A DNA stretch of 14,506 nucleotides from Lachnospiraceae bacterium (GTDB lineage Bacteria; Bacillota; Clostridia; Lachnospirales; Lachnospiraceae), in assembly GCA_017964745.1 (NCBI GenBank), contig JAGCRJ010000277.1, positions 1 to 14,506 on the forward strand. The letters are read 5' to 3'. The notes under the pieces were generated by a model. It did not search any database. It saw only the letters and a program-made list of their open reading frames with translations, and was not told where the DNA came from. Of this stretch, positions 6,125 to 14,145 are shown one piece after another. Numbering within the stretch: the first letter of the stretch is position 1; each line of letters starts with the position of its first letter. A program made the position numbers and the translations under genes.

Positions 6125-7786
6125 TTAGTTATTTCTTATATAAAGCCTGTAATACGTTGTATCGATCACTTCATCTGCACCGAACTCGCCGGTCGCATAT
6201 TCGTAGAGCCAGGATCTTGCAACCCTGTAATCGACCAGGCCGTCGTAACATTCGATCGCAATGATGTCGGGTTTCTTTTCGGGATAGACTTCCCAGTAGG
6301 TGCCGAACCTCTCTCCGTAATCCTCGGTCATTATGGTGGAACCGTTTCCGATCCTCGCATCGGTGTACAGATACGTGACCGCATCACCGGTGATCATAAC
6401 ATAATCCGCATTATCCAGTATCGTGGGAAGCTCTTCAAAGTCGATGCGTGCCTTGTTGGCATATAACCTCTCCATGATAATTCCCTTCTGGGGACCGGCC
6501 GGAACCCTTGCATCGGCATCGGTGATATTGAGGAGCTTGTTGGAATGGTTTCCCAGCTGAACGATATTGACTGAAACGATCATGATAACGGCAAGGAAGG
6601 TTATCACCTTTTCCTTCTTTTCCGTCAGGTCAATACCTGCGGCAAGTGCGGCAATTACCGCGCAGGACAGATACTTTGCGGACGAAAAAGCGCTCTGGTT
6701 GCATGCGACGAGCACAGTCAGGAAGACCGCCGCACCGCCTCCGCCGAAAAGAAGGAGAAGCCTCTTGTTTTCGCCGGATATCTGCTTCCTTCGAAATGCA
6801 CTTACCAGTGCTATGACGATGACGATCAGGACACCGCCGAAGGTGAATTCAACCGAATAATGATCGAACCTGAGCATTATATGGAGGAACTTCCATATAA
6901 ATACATAGAGAACAGCTAAAGGTACGAGCAGCTTTTTGTTTTTAAAGATCCCGGATGTAATATAGGAAAGGAGCCCGAAGCCTGCGACAAAAAGGATCAG
7001 TATTCCGAAGTCCTTCATATATCCGAGAAGCTTTGCAAGACCGCCCACATGTGTGGAGTCCACCGCGATCATGTTCTTAACGGTATCGAAAAGTGCGGGA
7101 AGCGGAAGACCCTTCAGGATATAAAGGATAAAAGCAAGCGCCAGTACCGCGCAGGTGCATAGAACGGTCACGAAGTTCTTAACCCTGTCTTCTCCCTTTA
7201 TAAGGATCAGTACAAATACAAAGACGGCAAATATGATCGCCTGCGGATACGAAAGAACGCAGAGCGATAAAAGTGCTCCGGTAAGGACAGGAAGGCCGTA
7301 TGCTTTAAGCTTTTTGTCTTCCTTTTTCAGGGACAGGAGGGAATCTGTGCAGATGAGAACAAGAGTTGAGGTCCAGTTGAGGATGTTGGAGTGCTCGGGC
7401 GTGGACATCTGCTTGGGTGAGAGATTCGCATATATAACAGCGAGCAGAAATGCCTTATCGGAAGACATGTGCTTTTTAAGATCAAGGTACAGGATGAATG
7501 AGACTATGAACTGGATAACGGCACCTGCCGCACGGACGAACAGAACCTCTCCCTCGCAGGATGAGGTCAGCGCCCTGAAGATCTTCAGGAAGAACGAGAC
7601 CGCATATGCTGAGGTCTGATGGAGCTCCCACATATCAGTAAAGAGACGGTCGCCCTGTGCAAGACGGTTTCCCATCGCAAAGGCATATCCCTCATCGATC
7701 GTCCAGCCCCACGCCGCAAGCTTTACGCCTGCTGCCAGGGTGAGCAGTATCAATATGATTTTTTTTAGATCATATTTTATCTTCAT
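6125..7786 (-). CDS. Polytopic membrane protein, GT-C glycosyltransferase-like
   Basis: The protein has 553 residues with about ten or more hydrophobic segments up to roughly residue 410, then a soluble C-terminal domain of about 130 residues. After the first membrane segment comes TIDEGYAFAMGNRLAQGDRL followed by DMWELHQTSAY, with acidic residues D31, E32, D51 and E54. This matches the first extracytoplasmic loop of GT-C enzymes, where an Asp or Glu acts in transfer from a lipid-phosphate sugar. The acceptor is unknown. The ATG at 7786 lies within the last codons of the preceding gene (17-nt overlap) and has only a weak ribosome site, so translation is probably coupled. DegV follows after 13 nt. 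The fold call is by motif and topology only, so a non-catalytic membrane protein cannot be excluded. Confidence 0.65.
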   Translation of the reverse strand: MKIKYDLKKIILILLTLAAGVKLAAWGWTIDEGYAFAMGNRLAQGDRLFTDMWELHQTSAYAVSFFLKIFRALTSSCEGEVLFVRAAGAVIQFIVSFILYLDLKKHMSSDKAFLLAVIYANLSPKQMSTPEHSNILNWTSTLVLICTDSLLSLKKEDKKLKAYGLPVLTGALLSLCVLSYPQAIIFAVFVFVLILIKGEDRVKNFVTVLCTCAVLALAFILYILKGLPLPALFDTVKNMIAVDSTHVGGLAKLLGYMKDFGILILFVAGFGLLSYITSGIFKNKKLLVPLAVLYVFIWKFLHIMLRFDHYSVEFTFGGVLIVIVIALVSAFRRKQISGENKRLLLLFGGGGAAVFLTVLVACNQSAFSSAKYLSCAVIAALAAGIDLTEKKEKVITFLAVIMIVSVNIVQLGNHSNKLLNITDADARVPAGPQKGIIMERLYANKARIDFEELPTILDNADYVMITGDAVTYLYTDARIGNGSTIMTEDYGERFGTYWEVYPEKKPDIIAIECYDGLVDYRVARSWLYEYATGEFGADEVIDTTYYRLYIRNN

Positions 7787-9701
7787 CAGCCACCGTGCCG
7801 GAGTCTTTATCTTCTGATCTTTCTTCTGTCTTTTTCTCGGAGTCGTCGTCTTCCTTTTTTATTTCCTCGGAATTCTTTTCTTTCTCTTCTTCGGACTTAT
7901 TGTCCTCGGTTTTTTCTTCTTTCTCTTCCTCAGATTTATTGTCCTCGGTTTTATCGTCTTCGGATTTCTCTTCTTTCTTTTCTTCTTCGGAATTATCGTC
8001 CTCGGATGCGCCGGTTTCGGTCTTTACAAGGGGAATTGTTCCTCGGGAGAAGACCGGAGTCAGGATCACGGGGATCAGCAGGAAGAAGGGATACATATAT
8101 CTGAAAGCCGCAACGGGTCCGAGCAGGTAAGTTCCCCAGAGGAAGAATGCCATGAATACCCCGGCGGTATATCCCGGGCGCTTAGACTTCGCCGCAATAT
8201 AGAACCCGAGAATGATCATATAGAAGGGGATCGAAAGAGAGAAAGGAAGTCCTTCCGCTACTCCGCTCTGCTCGATCTCCGTAAATACCATATCGTAGAA
8301 TCCGCGCATCCCGGGGAACCACGAACCGCCCGTGATCATATATACCGGAACGTAAACATTCTCGGTCTCGATGTATTTTCTGGCAGAATATCTGTCGGTT
8401 ATCCTTGCTCCCGGATACCAGAGCTGTATGTTCTGGGTGAGGAATGCATCCGTAAATTCATAAGGATACTTTTTGAACATATGCATATACAGATCCCAGA
8501 ATGCCGACTTGTCCGAATCGTAAAGTGCATCATTGAAAGTAAACTTTACCGAATCCGCAAGTCTGGGATTGTATCTTCCGGCTTCCATATAATTATATAT
8601 GAGGAATTTCTCCGCAGTTGTCAGATTCGGGAACTTACTTACATATACCGAGGAGATCTGGTTTACCGGAACGCTGAGAAGCTCGTGCGATTCGGTCTTC
8701 TCCACACCCGCCATGGGATAAACGATCTTAAGAACGGCCACGGCAACTATCACACCGCCGAGCACCGAGTAAAGCACCTTCTTCATTCCGTTCTTCTTTC
8801 TCATGAAAAAGAGAACGATCACAACAGCCCCTGCCGCGGGAAGGAAATTGTTTCTGAGAAGACATCCGAGTGCGGTAAGGAATAAGATCCCGAAGTAATT
8901 GAAGTTTTCTTTTTTCGAAAGTTTCTTTTTAAGCTCTTCGTCTTCTGTATCCATCGTATATCTTCCCACTGCGGCAAAGCGCAGGAACAGCCTTACGACC
9001 ACACAGGAAAAGAGAACGTCCTTGGTCATCTCGACCGAAAAGACGGAAAATGCGGGATAAAGTGCATAGAAAAGAGCTGTGATGACGGGAACGGGCCATT
9101 TGCATCCGGCCTTTACCTCCGCATCGGTCACATATCCGCACACGCCTGCAACGATCAGGATCTGAACGATGCAGTAGATGAACAGTCCGTAGGGATGTGG
9201 AACTCCGAACCATTCGAGTGCGATAAAGAAATTCCAGATAAGCGTATGAAGAACGGGATGATGATTGGAAAGGGGCATAAGGCCGAAAGCCTGAAGAGTC
9301 TGCCATTCAGAATCATATCCGAGGATTCCGGGAAAGTAAGAAAAAAGTGCGATCAGACCTGCTCCTATAACAAGAACCGAAGTGATGACGGGAAAGGCCT
9401 TATAGATACCGGCTCTTGCAGGTGCTTCTTTCGGCGTCAGGGACTTTCTTACTCCCACGCCGGCAAGCGCGAATACAAAGATCAGAGGAATGAACACAAA
9501 AAGAAACAGCGCCCCGTATTCGAGCGGTCTGTAGCGGACGTCGATCAGGGTGTTGTAATTATATACGCTTCTTCCGCAGACTATTACTGCCGCACATACA
9601 GCTGCGAACAGGATCTCCGCCCACGGAAATTTTCTTTTTTTCTTAACGGTTTCTTCCAATGATACTGACTCCGGTTTTGTTTCTGTAATATCAGCCTTCA
9701 T
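7770..9701 (-). CDS. DUF6020-like polytopic membrane protein (putative GT-C glycosyltransferase) with acidic C-terminal tail
   Basis: I place the start at ATG 9701 (643 residues). A TTG two codons upstream is in frame, but AAGGA (9714-9710) is eight bases before the ATG. A short charged cytoplasmic N-terminus precedes about ten membrane segments. Conserved-looking residues are FPGILGYDSEWQ (123-134), SNHHPVLHT (145-153), EMTKDVLF (224-231), RNNFLPA (283-289) and RYMYPFF (534-540). The paired D..Q and HHP..HT loops fit DUF6020-type GT-C proteins as I know them; donor and acceptor are unknown. Residues 565-643 form a low-complexity Glu/Asp/Lys/Ser tail with a tandem 13-residue repeat. The gene overlaps the upstream Nudix gene by 11 nt and the downstream GT-C-like gene by 17 nt. 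Confidence 0.7.
   Translation of the reverse strand: MKADITETKPESVSLEETVKKKRKFPWAEILFAAVCAAVIVCGRSVYNYNTLIDVRYRPLEYGALFLFVFIPLIFVFALAGVGVRKSLTPKEAPARAGIYKAFPVITSVLVIGAGLIALFSYFPGILGYDSEWQTLQAFGLMPLSNHHPVLHTLIWNFFIALEWFGVPHPYGLFIYCIVQILIVAGVCGYVTDAEVKAGCKWPVPVITALFYALYPAFSVFSVEMTKDVLFSCVVVRLFLRFAAVGRYTMDTEDEELKKKLSKKENFNYFGILFLTALGCLLRNNFLPAAGAVVIVLFFMRKKNGMKKVLYSVLGGVIVAVAVLKIVYPMAGVEKTESHELLSVPVNQISSVYVSKFPNLTTAEKFLIYNYMEAGRYNPRLADSVKFTFNDALYDSDKSAFWDLYMHMFKKYPYEFTDAFLTQNIQLWYPGARITDRYSARKYIETENVYVPVYMITGGSWFPGMRGFYDMVFTEIEQSGVAEGLPFSLSIPFYMIILGFYIAAKSKRPGYTAGVFMAFFLWGTYLLGPVAAFRYMYPFFLLIPVILTPVFSRGTIPLVKTETGASEDDNSEEEKKEEKSEDDKTEDNKSEEEKEEKTEDNKSEEEKEKNSEEIKKEDDDSEKKTEERSEDKDSGTVADEDKI
7872..7949 (-). 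repeat. Two tandem 39-nt coding repeats in the acidic tail
   Basis: Two adjacent copies encode TEDNKSEEEKE plus two variable residues (7949-7911 and 7910-7872). They lie within a wider purine-rich stretch of the coding strand (about 7800-8009). Copy number could vary between strains by slippage or recombination. Confidence 0.75.
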
Positions 9702-10170
9702 GATCAAGATCCTTCACTGTGACGAGATGCTCTTCGCCGCCCCTGCCTTCATATGTGAGGACCATATTGATCCTGTCCCGCCCTTCCAAAAGAGACTTCA
9801 GGAAATAGCTGTCGCCCTCCCACATCGAAAGTCCCTCAATCTCATTTCTGTCGATCCACTTAAGCTCGCCTTCGTCGCAGTCTCCGCGAAGCTCTCCTTC
9901 GAAGCCCGTTGCGGAATAGAGATACATATCCTCATCTTCCCACATTTCCGAAATGAACCTGATCACTCCGTGAAAGTGATACTCCGTAAGGGTAAGGCCG
10001 GTCTCTTCAAATACCTCACGCTTAACACATTGCTCGGGTGTCTCACCGGGCTCGGTCTTTCCGCCGATGCCGATCCACTTGCCGGCATTGGGATCGTTCT
10101 TCTTTTTATTCCTGTATAAAAAGAGAACCTTGTTTTCCTTTTGTATATAGCAGAGCGTAGATATTCTCAT
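9691..10170 (-). CDS. Nudix hydrolase (MutT / 8-oxo-dGTP diphosphatase-like)
   Basis: This 159-residue cytoplasmic protein is a single Nudix domain that hydrolyses a nucleoside diphosphate linked to another group; the true substrate is open. The Nudix box is complete: G37, E43, R51, E52, E55, E56, G58, with the GGKTEPGE and REVFEETGL halves. The N-terminus MRISTLCYIQKENKVLFLYR is typical of MutT-like 8-oxo-dGTPases. The ATG at 10170 is only 6 nt after the sulP stop and has no good ribosome site, so it probably relies on coupling to sulP. Its end overlaps the next membrane protein gene by 11 nt. Whether its activity relates to the sugar-transferase-like neighbours (for example a sugar nucleotide) is speculation. 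Confidence 0.9.
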   Translation of the reverse strand: MRISTLCYIQKENKVLFLYRNKKKNDPNAGKWIGIGGKTEPGETPEQCVKREVFEETGLTLTEYHFHGVIRFISEMWEDEDMYLYSATGFEGELRGDCDEGELKWIDRNEIEGLSMWEGDSYFLKSLLEGRDRINMVLTYEGRGGEEHLVTVKDLDHEG

Positions 10171-10176
10171 TGATGA

Positions 10177-11832
10177 TTACTGCTTTGCAAGCTCCTCGGC
10201 ACGCTTCAGTGCTTCGTCTATGTGGGGACGGAAATTTTCCTCCCCGATCATCTTATCGAATCCGCCCTTCTTAAAGACGGTCATGGGCTGTTCGTTAACA
10301 TGCGAAAGAACTATGGTGATGTTCCTCTTTTTGCAATCCTCATAGAGCTGCTCAAGGTTGTGCATGGCGGTGGCATCGATCGCATGAACGCTTCTCATTC
10401 TGATGACAAGGACCTTGGTATCTTCCTTAAAAGAGATGTTCAGGATCTTGCCGGCGGCCGCGAAGAACATGGGGCCGGAGAATTCGTAAACAACCGTGTG
10501 CTCGGGAATGACCCTGAGAGTGATGCTGTCGGGATCGTTCTCGTCATCGATCTCCTTCCAGCCTTCGACGGAAGTAACATCGCTCATTCTCTTCATGAAA
10601 AGAAGTGCGGCAAGTACGATTCCAACCTCGATCGCAACAACAAGATCGAATACTACGGTGAGAACAAAGGTGATGCCGAGTACAAGGATGTCACTCTTGG
10701 GTGATGACTTGCAGAGCTTATAGAAATTCCTCCATCCGCTCATGTTGTAAGCAACCTGGAAAAGAATAGCTGCGATGCAGGGCATGGGGATCAGCTTTGC
10801 AAGAGGCATCATGAAAAGAACAACCAGCACAAGCGAGATCGAATGTACCATTCCCGCGATGGGAGTACGTCCGCCGTTCTTGATGTTGGCAGCGGTTCTG
10901 GCGATCGCGCCCGTTGCGGGGATTCCGCCAAAGGCAGCCGAGCCGATGTTAGCGATACCCTGTGCGATAAGCTCCATATTGGATCTGTGCTTGGAACCGA
11001 TCATTGAATCGGCAACAACCGCGGAAAGGAGTGACTCTATACCGGCAAGGAGTGCTATGGTGACCGCATTGGGAACTTGGGATCTTATAACACTGATCGA
11101 AAAGACCGAAGTATTAAGCGTGAGGGGAGGAAATCCCGCACGGATATCCGTGAAGGCTTTTCCGATGGTATTTACATCGAGATTGAAGATCTTTACGATC
11201 GCTGCCGTAACGATAACTGCGATAAGGGAGCCGGGGATCTTCTTGAAGATCATGGGCCAGATGATAAGTATCGCAAGGGCAAGCGCTCCGATGAGAACCG
11301 CCTGAATATTGATCGTGGAAATATTGTTGACGAGTGCCATGATCTTTTCAGCGGTCTCGATGGGCTTTTCACCGTTCATATACCGGATTCCGGTGAAATC
11401 CTTGATCTGTCCGATGAAAAGAGTAACGGCAATCCCTGCGGTAAATCCGGTCGTGATGGTATAGGGAATATATTTAAGAAGATTTCCGAATCTGAAGAAT
11501 CCCATCAGGATCAGGAAGATACCTGCCATAATGGTCGCGACCATAAGACCTTCGGTTCCGTCCTTGGCGACTATCCCCGCAACTATTGTTGCAAAGGCAG
11601 CGGTGGGACCCGCTATCTGGACACGGCTTCCTCCAAAGAACGCTACAAGGAATCCGGCTACTATCGCGGTATAGATTCCGGCCTCGGGACCTACTCCCGA
11701 TGCTATCGCGAGTGCGATCGAAAGAGGGAGTGCAATGATCGCCACGATGACGCCCGCTACCAGGTCCTTAACGAACTGGGCTCCCGTATAATTCTTCATT
11801 ACAGAAAAAAGCTTCGGTTTTAATTTTTCCAT
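10177..11832 (-). CDS. SulP family (SLC26-type) anion transporter with STAS domain
   Basis: This is a 551-residue inner membrane transporter. The SulP transmembrane core occupies about 1-430, with DLVAGVIVAIIALPLSIALA (23-42) and the signature GGSRVQIAGPTAAFATI (67-83). A cytoplasmic STAS domain follows (about 440-551). The STAS loop reads IDATAMHNLEQL, with Thr488 where SpoIIAA-like proteins carry a phosphorylatable Ser. Known substrates of the family include sulfate, bicarbonate and dicarboxylates; nothing here decides between them. The ATG at 11832 is the first possible start after an in-frame TAG and has a poor ribosome site: AGGAA touches the ATG, and AAAGGA is 16 nt away. It is the first gene of the operon that continues through Nudix, two GT-C-like proteins and DegV. 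Confidence 0.92.
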   Translation of the reverse strand: MEKLKPKLFSVMKNYTGAQFVKDLVAGVIVAIIALPLSIALAIASGVGPEAGIYTAIVAGFLVAFFGGSRVQIAGPTAAFATIVAGIVAKDGTEGLMVATIMAGIFLILMGFFRFGNLLKYIPYTITTGFTAGIAVTLFIGQIKDFTGIRYMNGEKPIETAEKIMALVNNISTINIQAVLIGALALAILIIWPMIFKKIPGSLIAVIVTAAIVKIFNLDVNTIGKAFTDIRAGFPPLTLNTSVFSISVIRSQVPNAVTIALLAGIESLLSAVVADSMIGSKHRSNMELIAQGIANIGSAAFGGIPATGAIARTAANIKNGGRTPIAGMVHSISLVLVVLFMMPLAKLIPMPCIAAILFQVAYNMSGWRNFYKLCKSSPKSDILVLGITFVLTVVFDLVVAIEVGIVLAALLFMKRMSDVTSVEGWKEIDDENDPDSITLRVIPEHTVVYEFSGPMFFAAAGKILNISFKEDTKVLVIRMRSVHAIDATAMHNLEQLYEDCKKRNITIVLSHVNEQPMTVFKKGGFDKMIGEENFRPHIDEALKRAEELAKQ

Positions 11833-11858
11833 TTCCTAAACAGATATATCCTTTCAAA

Positions 11859-11870
11859 GGCATAAATGCC
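11859..11870. repeat. 12-bp palindrome in the sulP leader
   Basis: GGCAT-AA-ATGCC is a short perfect inverted repeat 27-38 nt upstream of the sulP ATG, between the putative operator and the gene. It may be a small hairpin or protein site; function is unknown. Confidence 0.3.
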
Positions 11871-11878
11871 CATTTGGA

Positions 11879-11898
11879 TTTATGTTATCACACATAAA
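11879..11898. promoter_or_regulatory. Perfect inverted repeat upstream of sulP: candidate operator / promoter
   Basis: TTTATGT and ACATAAA form 7-bp perfect arms with a 6-bp spacer, 47-66 nt upstream of the sulP start. The centre includes a minus-strand TGT-GATAAC that could be a weak extended -10; no convincing -35 is seen. The symmetry and spacing suit a dimeric repressor or a CRP/FNR- or Rex-like regulator, but the sequence does not match those consensuses closely. Confidence 0.45.
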
Positions 11899-11920
11899 GA
11901 CTTACGTTAATACCTTGAAC

Positions 11921-11946
11921 AAAAAACCCCGGGATTGCTCCCGGGG
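11921..11946 (-). terminator. Strong intrinsic terminator after the radical SAM gene
   Basis: On the minus strand CCCCGGGA pairs perfectly with TCCCGGGG around a 4-nt loop (11946-11927) and runs directly into six T residues (11926-11921). It begins 13 nt after the radical SAM stop codon and separates that unit from sulP. Confidence 0.95.
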
Positions 11947-11959
11947 TGATACGGCCTTT

Positions 11960-12829
11960 TTATGTCAGGACTTCTTTCCTTATTCGATTTATCATATGCT
12001 TTTTATCCCCGCTCCAAAGCGGTGCGACCAGGAGCTTCTTGTCCCCGTCACCGGTAAGGCGGTGGATCACAGTCGTTTCGGGGATGATCCGCACACATTC
12101 CTTCAGGATGTTTATGTATTCATCCTCCGTCAGGACCTCGAACTTTCCCGCCAGATAATCCTTCTCCAGATCGGTGCCTTTAAGCACATGGAGCAGTTGA
12201 AGTTTTATACCTCCGGATCCGGAATCGCATACATACTTTACGGTCTCTTTCATCATGCCGGTATCCTCTCCGGGAAGACCGAGAATGACGTGGGTAATTA
12301 CTTCGATCCCGCGTTTATTTAACTCCGAGACCGCTTTATCGTATACATCAAGATCGTAGCCTCTTCTTATATAATCCGCAGTCTTTTTATGGATCGTCTG
12401 AAGCCCCAGCTCAACCCAGACCGGCTTGATGCTCCTTAATTCCTCGAGAAGATCCAATACACCCGGCGGAAGGCAGTCGGGTCTTGTTGCTATCGATAAT
12501 GCCACGATATCCGGATGCTTAGCAGCCTCGAAAAAGACTTTTCTTAATACCGGAACCGGCGCATATGTATTCGTAAATGCCTGAAAATATGCAATGAATT
12601 TTCCGTCTTTTATCTTGGATGAGACCAGCTTTTTTCCGTCTTCGATCTGCTCCGTGATGCTCCCTGAAGCATCGCCCGCAAACTCTCCGCTTCCGCCTTC
12701 CGAACAAAAAATACAACCGCGAAAACCGAGCTTCCCGTCCCGGTTGGGACAGGTAAGCCCGGCATTTAACGCTATCTTATAAACTTTGCATCCGAATCTC
12801 TCACGGAGATATTCGTTTAAAAGTGTCAT
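11960..12829 (-). CDS. Radical SAM protein, TIGR01212 (YhcC-like) family
   Basis: This 289-residue cytoplasmic iron-sulfur enzyme of the YhcC/TIGR01212 family has no firmly known reaction. The cluster ligands are visible as C27, C39 and C42 in CPNRDG followed by GCIFC, the spacing typical of this family rather than the common CX3CX2C. Family-like stretches include YFQAFTNTYAP, ALSIATRPDCLPP, WVELGLQTIHKKT and ITHVILGLPGE. The ATG at 12829 has GGAGG ten bases upstream; the ribosome site is partly inside a small CCGG-ATT-CCGG-like palindrome (12843-12854). It starts 34 nt after the alcohol dehydrogenase stop with no terminator between, so the two are probably cotranscribed. A strong terminator follows. 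Confidence 0.9.
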   Translation of the reverse strand: MTLLNEYLRERFGCKVYKIALNAGLTCPNRDGKLGFRGCIFCSEGGSGEFAGDASGSITEQIEDGKKLVSSKIKDGKFIAYFQAFTNTYAPVPVLRKVFFEAAKHPDIVALSIATRPDCLPPGVLDLLEELRSIKPVWVELGLQTIHKKTADYIRRGYDLDVYDKAVSELNKRGIEVITHVILGLPGEDTGMMKETVKYVCDSGSGGIKLQLLHVLKGTDLEKDYLAGKFEVLTEDEYINILKECVRIIPETTVIHRLTGDGDKKLLVAPLWSGDKKHMINRIRKEVLT

Positions 12830-12863
12830 GCCTGATGAGCCTCCGGCATTCCGGATCTGAGAC

Positions 12864-14039
12864 TTATACCATCATCTTATAGATCTTGGTGCAGTCCTCT
12901 TCGTTAAGCGAAATGAATCCGGAGATGGTTCCGTTTCTTCCGTCTCCCCTGCAGAGAACATCGACAAGCTTCGGGATATCTTCTTCCTTTGCGCCGAGCT
13001 CTTCGAAATTCTTCGGCATTCCGATGGAGATAAGGAAATTCCTGAATGCCTCGATGCCCGCCTTAGCGGTAACCTCGGGATGTGCAAAATCCATCTGGCA
13101 TCCCCAGACCCTGACTGCGACCTGTGCAAATCTCATCACATTATGTGACATCTCATAGGTGAATACAGCGGGCATGGTTACGGCAAGTCCGGCACCGTGT
13201 GCACAGTCGTAAAGAGCGGAAAGCTCGTGCTCGATGGTGTGGCTGAGCCAGTCCTGGCTTCTTCCCACGCCGACCGCATTGTTGTGAGCCATCGTTCCCG
13301 CCCACATGATGTTTGCCCTTGCATCGTAGTTATTGGGATCCGCAATGACCCTGGGGCCCTCGTGGATCATGGTGAGAAGGAGTGCTTCTATAAGTCTGTC
13401 GGTAACCTCAACCTCTTCGGAATTGGTCAGATATCTCTCATAGAGATGTGCCATGATATCGGTAATTCCGGCTGCGGTCTGGTATGCGGGAAGCGTCTGT
13501 GTAAGTGCGGGATTTAAGATGCTGAACCTGGGACGGATCGCATCTCCGCTTGCTCCGCGCTTGAACATTCCGTCTTCCTTGGTGATAACGGAATCGGGGC
13601 TTCCTTCACTGCCCGCTGCGGCGATGGTCAGAACGGTTCCTACGGGAAGGGCATCCTCTATCCACTTTCCCCTGTAGAAATCCCAGAAATCTCCGTCATA
13701 TACAACACCTGCCGCAATCGCCTTGGAAGAATCGATGACACTTCCGCCGCCCACAGCAAGGATGAAGTCCACGTTTTCCTTTTTGCAAAGATCTATTCCT
13801 TCATATACAAGGCCGTCCCTGGGATTGGGCTGGACACCGCCGAGCTCGACGTAAGGAATGCCCTTGTCATCGAGGGATTTCTTTACCCTGTCAAGGAGTC
13901 CTGAACGAACAACACTTCCGCCGCCGTAATGGATGAGAACCTTGCTTCCTCCGAATCTCTTTACGAGACTTCCGGTCTTTTCCTCGGAATCCTTACCGAA
14001 CACAAAACATGTGGGTGAGTAAAAAGAAAAATTTTCCAT
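12864..14039 (-). CDS. Iron-containing alcohol dehydrogenase (butanol dehydrogenase / YqhD type)
   Basis: This is a 391-residue cytoplasmic NAD(P)H-dependent alcohol/aldehyde oxidoreductase of the group III Fe-ADH family. The likely metal ligands fall exactly at the YqhD positions: D194, H198, H267 and H281 (in GITDIMAH, LSHTIEH and CAHGAG). Cofactor-binding stretches are HYGGGSVVRSG (37-47) and AVGGGSVIDSSKA (95-107). The N-terminus FSFYSPTCFVFGKDSEEK is typical of the family. Likely roles are disposal of reducing equivalents in fermentation or detoxification of aldehydes; the true substrate is unknown. The ATG at 14039 has AAAGGA six bases upstream and a candidate -10 further up. The next gene in the transcript is the radical SAM protein. 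Confidence 0.93.
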   Translation of the reverse strand: MENFSFYSPTCFVFGKDSEEKTGSLVKRFGGSKVLIHYGGGSVVRSGLLDRVKKSLDDKGIPYVELGGVQPNPRDGLVYEGIDLCKKENVDFILAVGGGSVIDSSKAIAAGVVYDGDFWDFYRGKWIEDALPVGTVLTIAAAGSEGSPDSVITKEDGMFKRGASGDAIRPRFSILNPALTQTLPAYQTAAGITDIMAHLYERYLTNSEEVEVTDRLIEALLLTMIHEGPRVIADPNNYDARANIMWAGTMAHNNAVGVGRSQDWLSHTIEHELSALYDCAHGAGLAVTMPAVFTYEMSHNVMRFAQVAVRVWGCQMDFAHPEVTAKAGIEAFRNFLISIGMPKNFEELGAKEEDIPKLVDVLCRGDGRNGTISGFISLNEEDCTKIYKMMV

Positions 14040-14072
14040 GAACTATCCTTTCTGCCTTTTGCGGCAATACAC

Positions 14073-14078
14073 GTTATA
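14073..14078 (-). promoter_or_regulatory. Candidate -10 element of the alcohol dehydrogenase gene
   Basis: TATAAC lies on the minus strand in the 106-nt gap before the dehydrogenase and would start transcription about 27 nt ahead of the ATG. No good -35 is visible 16-18 nt upstream, so either an activator is needed or the gene is read from the MBL unit. A CTAAA/TTTAG inverted repeat (14080-14096) lies beside it. Confidence 0.35.
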
Positions 14079-14098
14079 CGCTAAAGATAGCATTTAGA

Positions 14099-14128
14099 GG
14101 GAACCTGCGCTAACGACTATTTGTTCCC
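14099..14128. repeat. 6-bp inverted repeat with 18-nt loop between the MBL and alcohol dehydrogenase genes
   Basis: GGGAAC (14099-14104) and GTTCCC (14123-14128) are perfect complements. There is no T-tract after it on either strand, so it is not a clear terminator. It sits between the MBL stop and the candidate -10, where a regulator site or weak hairpin is possible. Confidence 0.3.
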
Positions 14129-14145
14129 AAAGATACCGCTTTTTG

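Noticed and set aside
7795..8130. A plus-strand open frame with a Ser/Phe/Glu-rich product
   Set aside because: It is the antisense of the acidic tail repeat of the membrane protein. Its odd composition comes from the GAA/GAG/AAG codons on the other strand.
9702..9707. A TTG start two codons upstream for the DUF6020-like gene
   Set aside because: The ATG at 9701 has AAGGA at an ideal 8-nt spacing; the TTG would be too close to that site.
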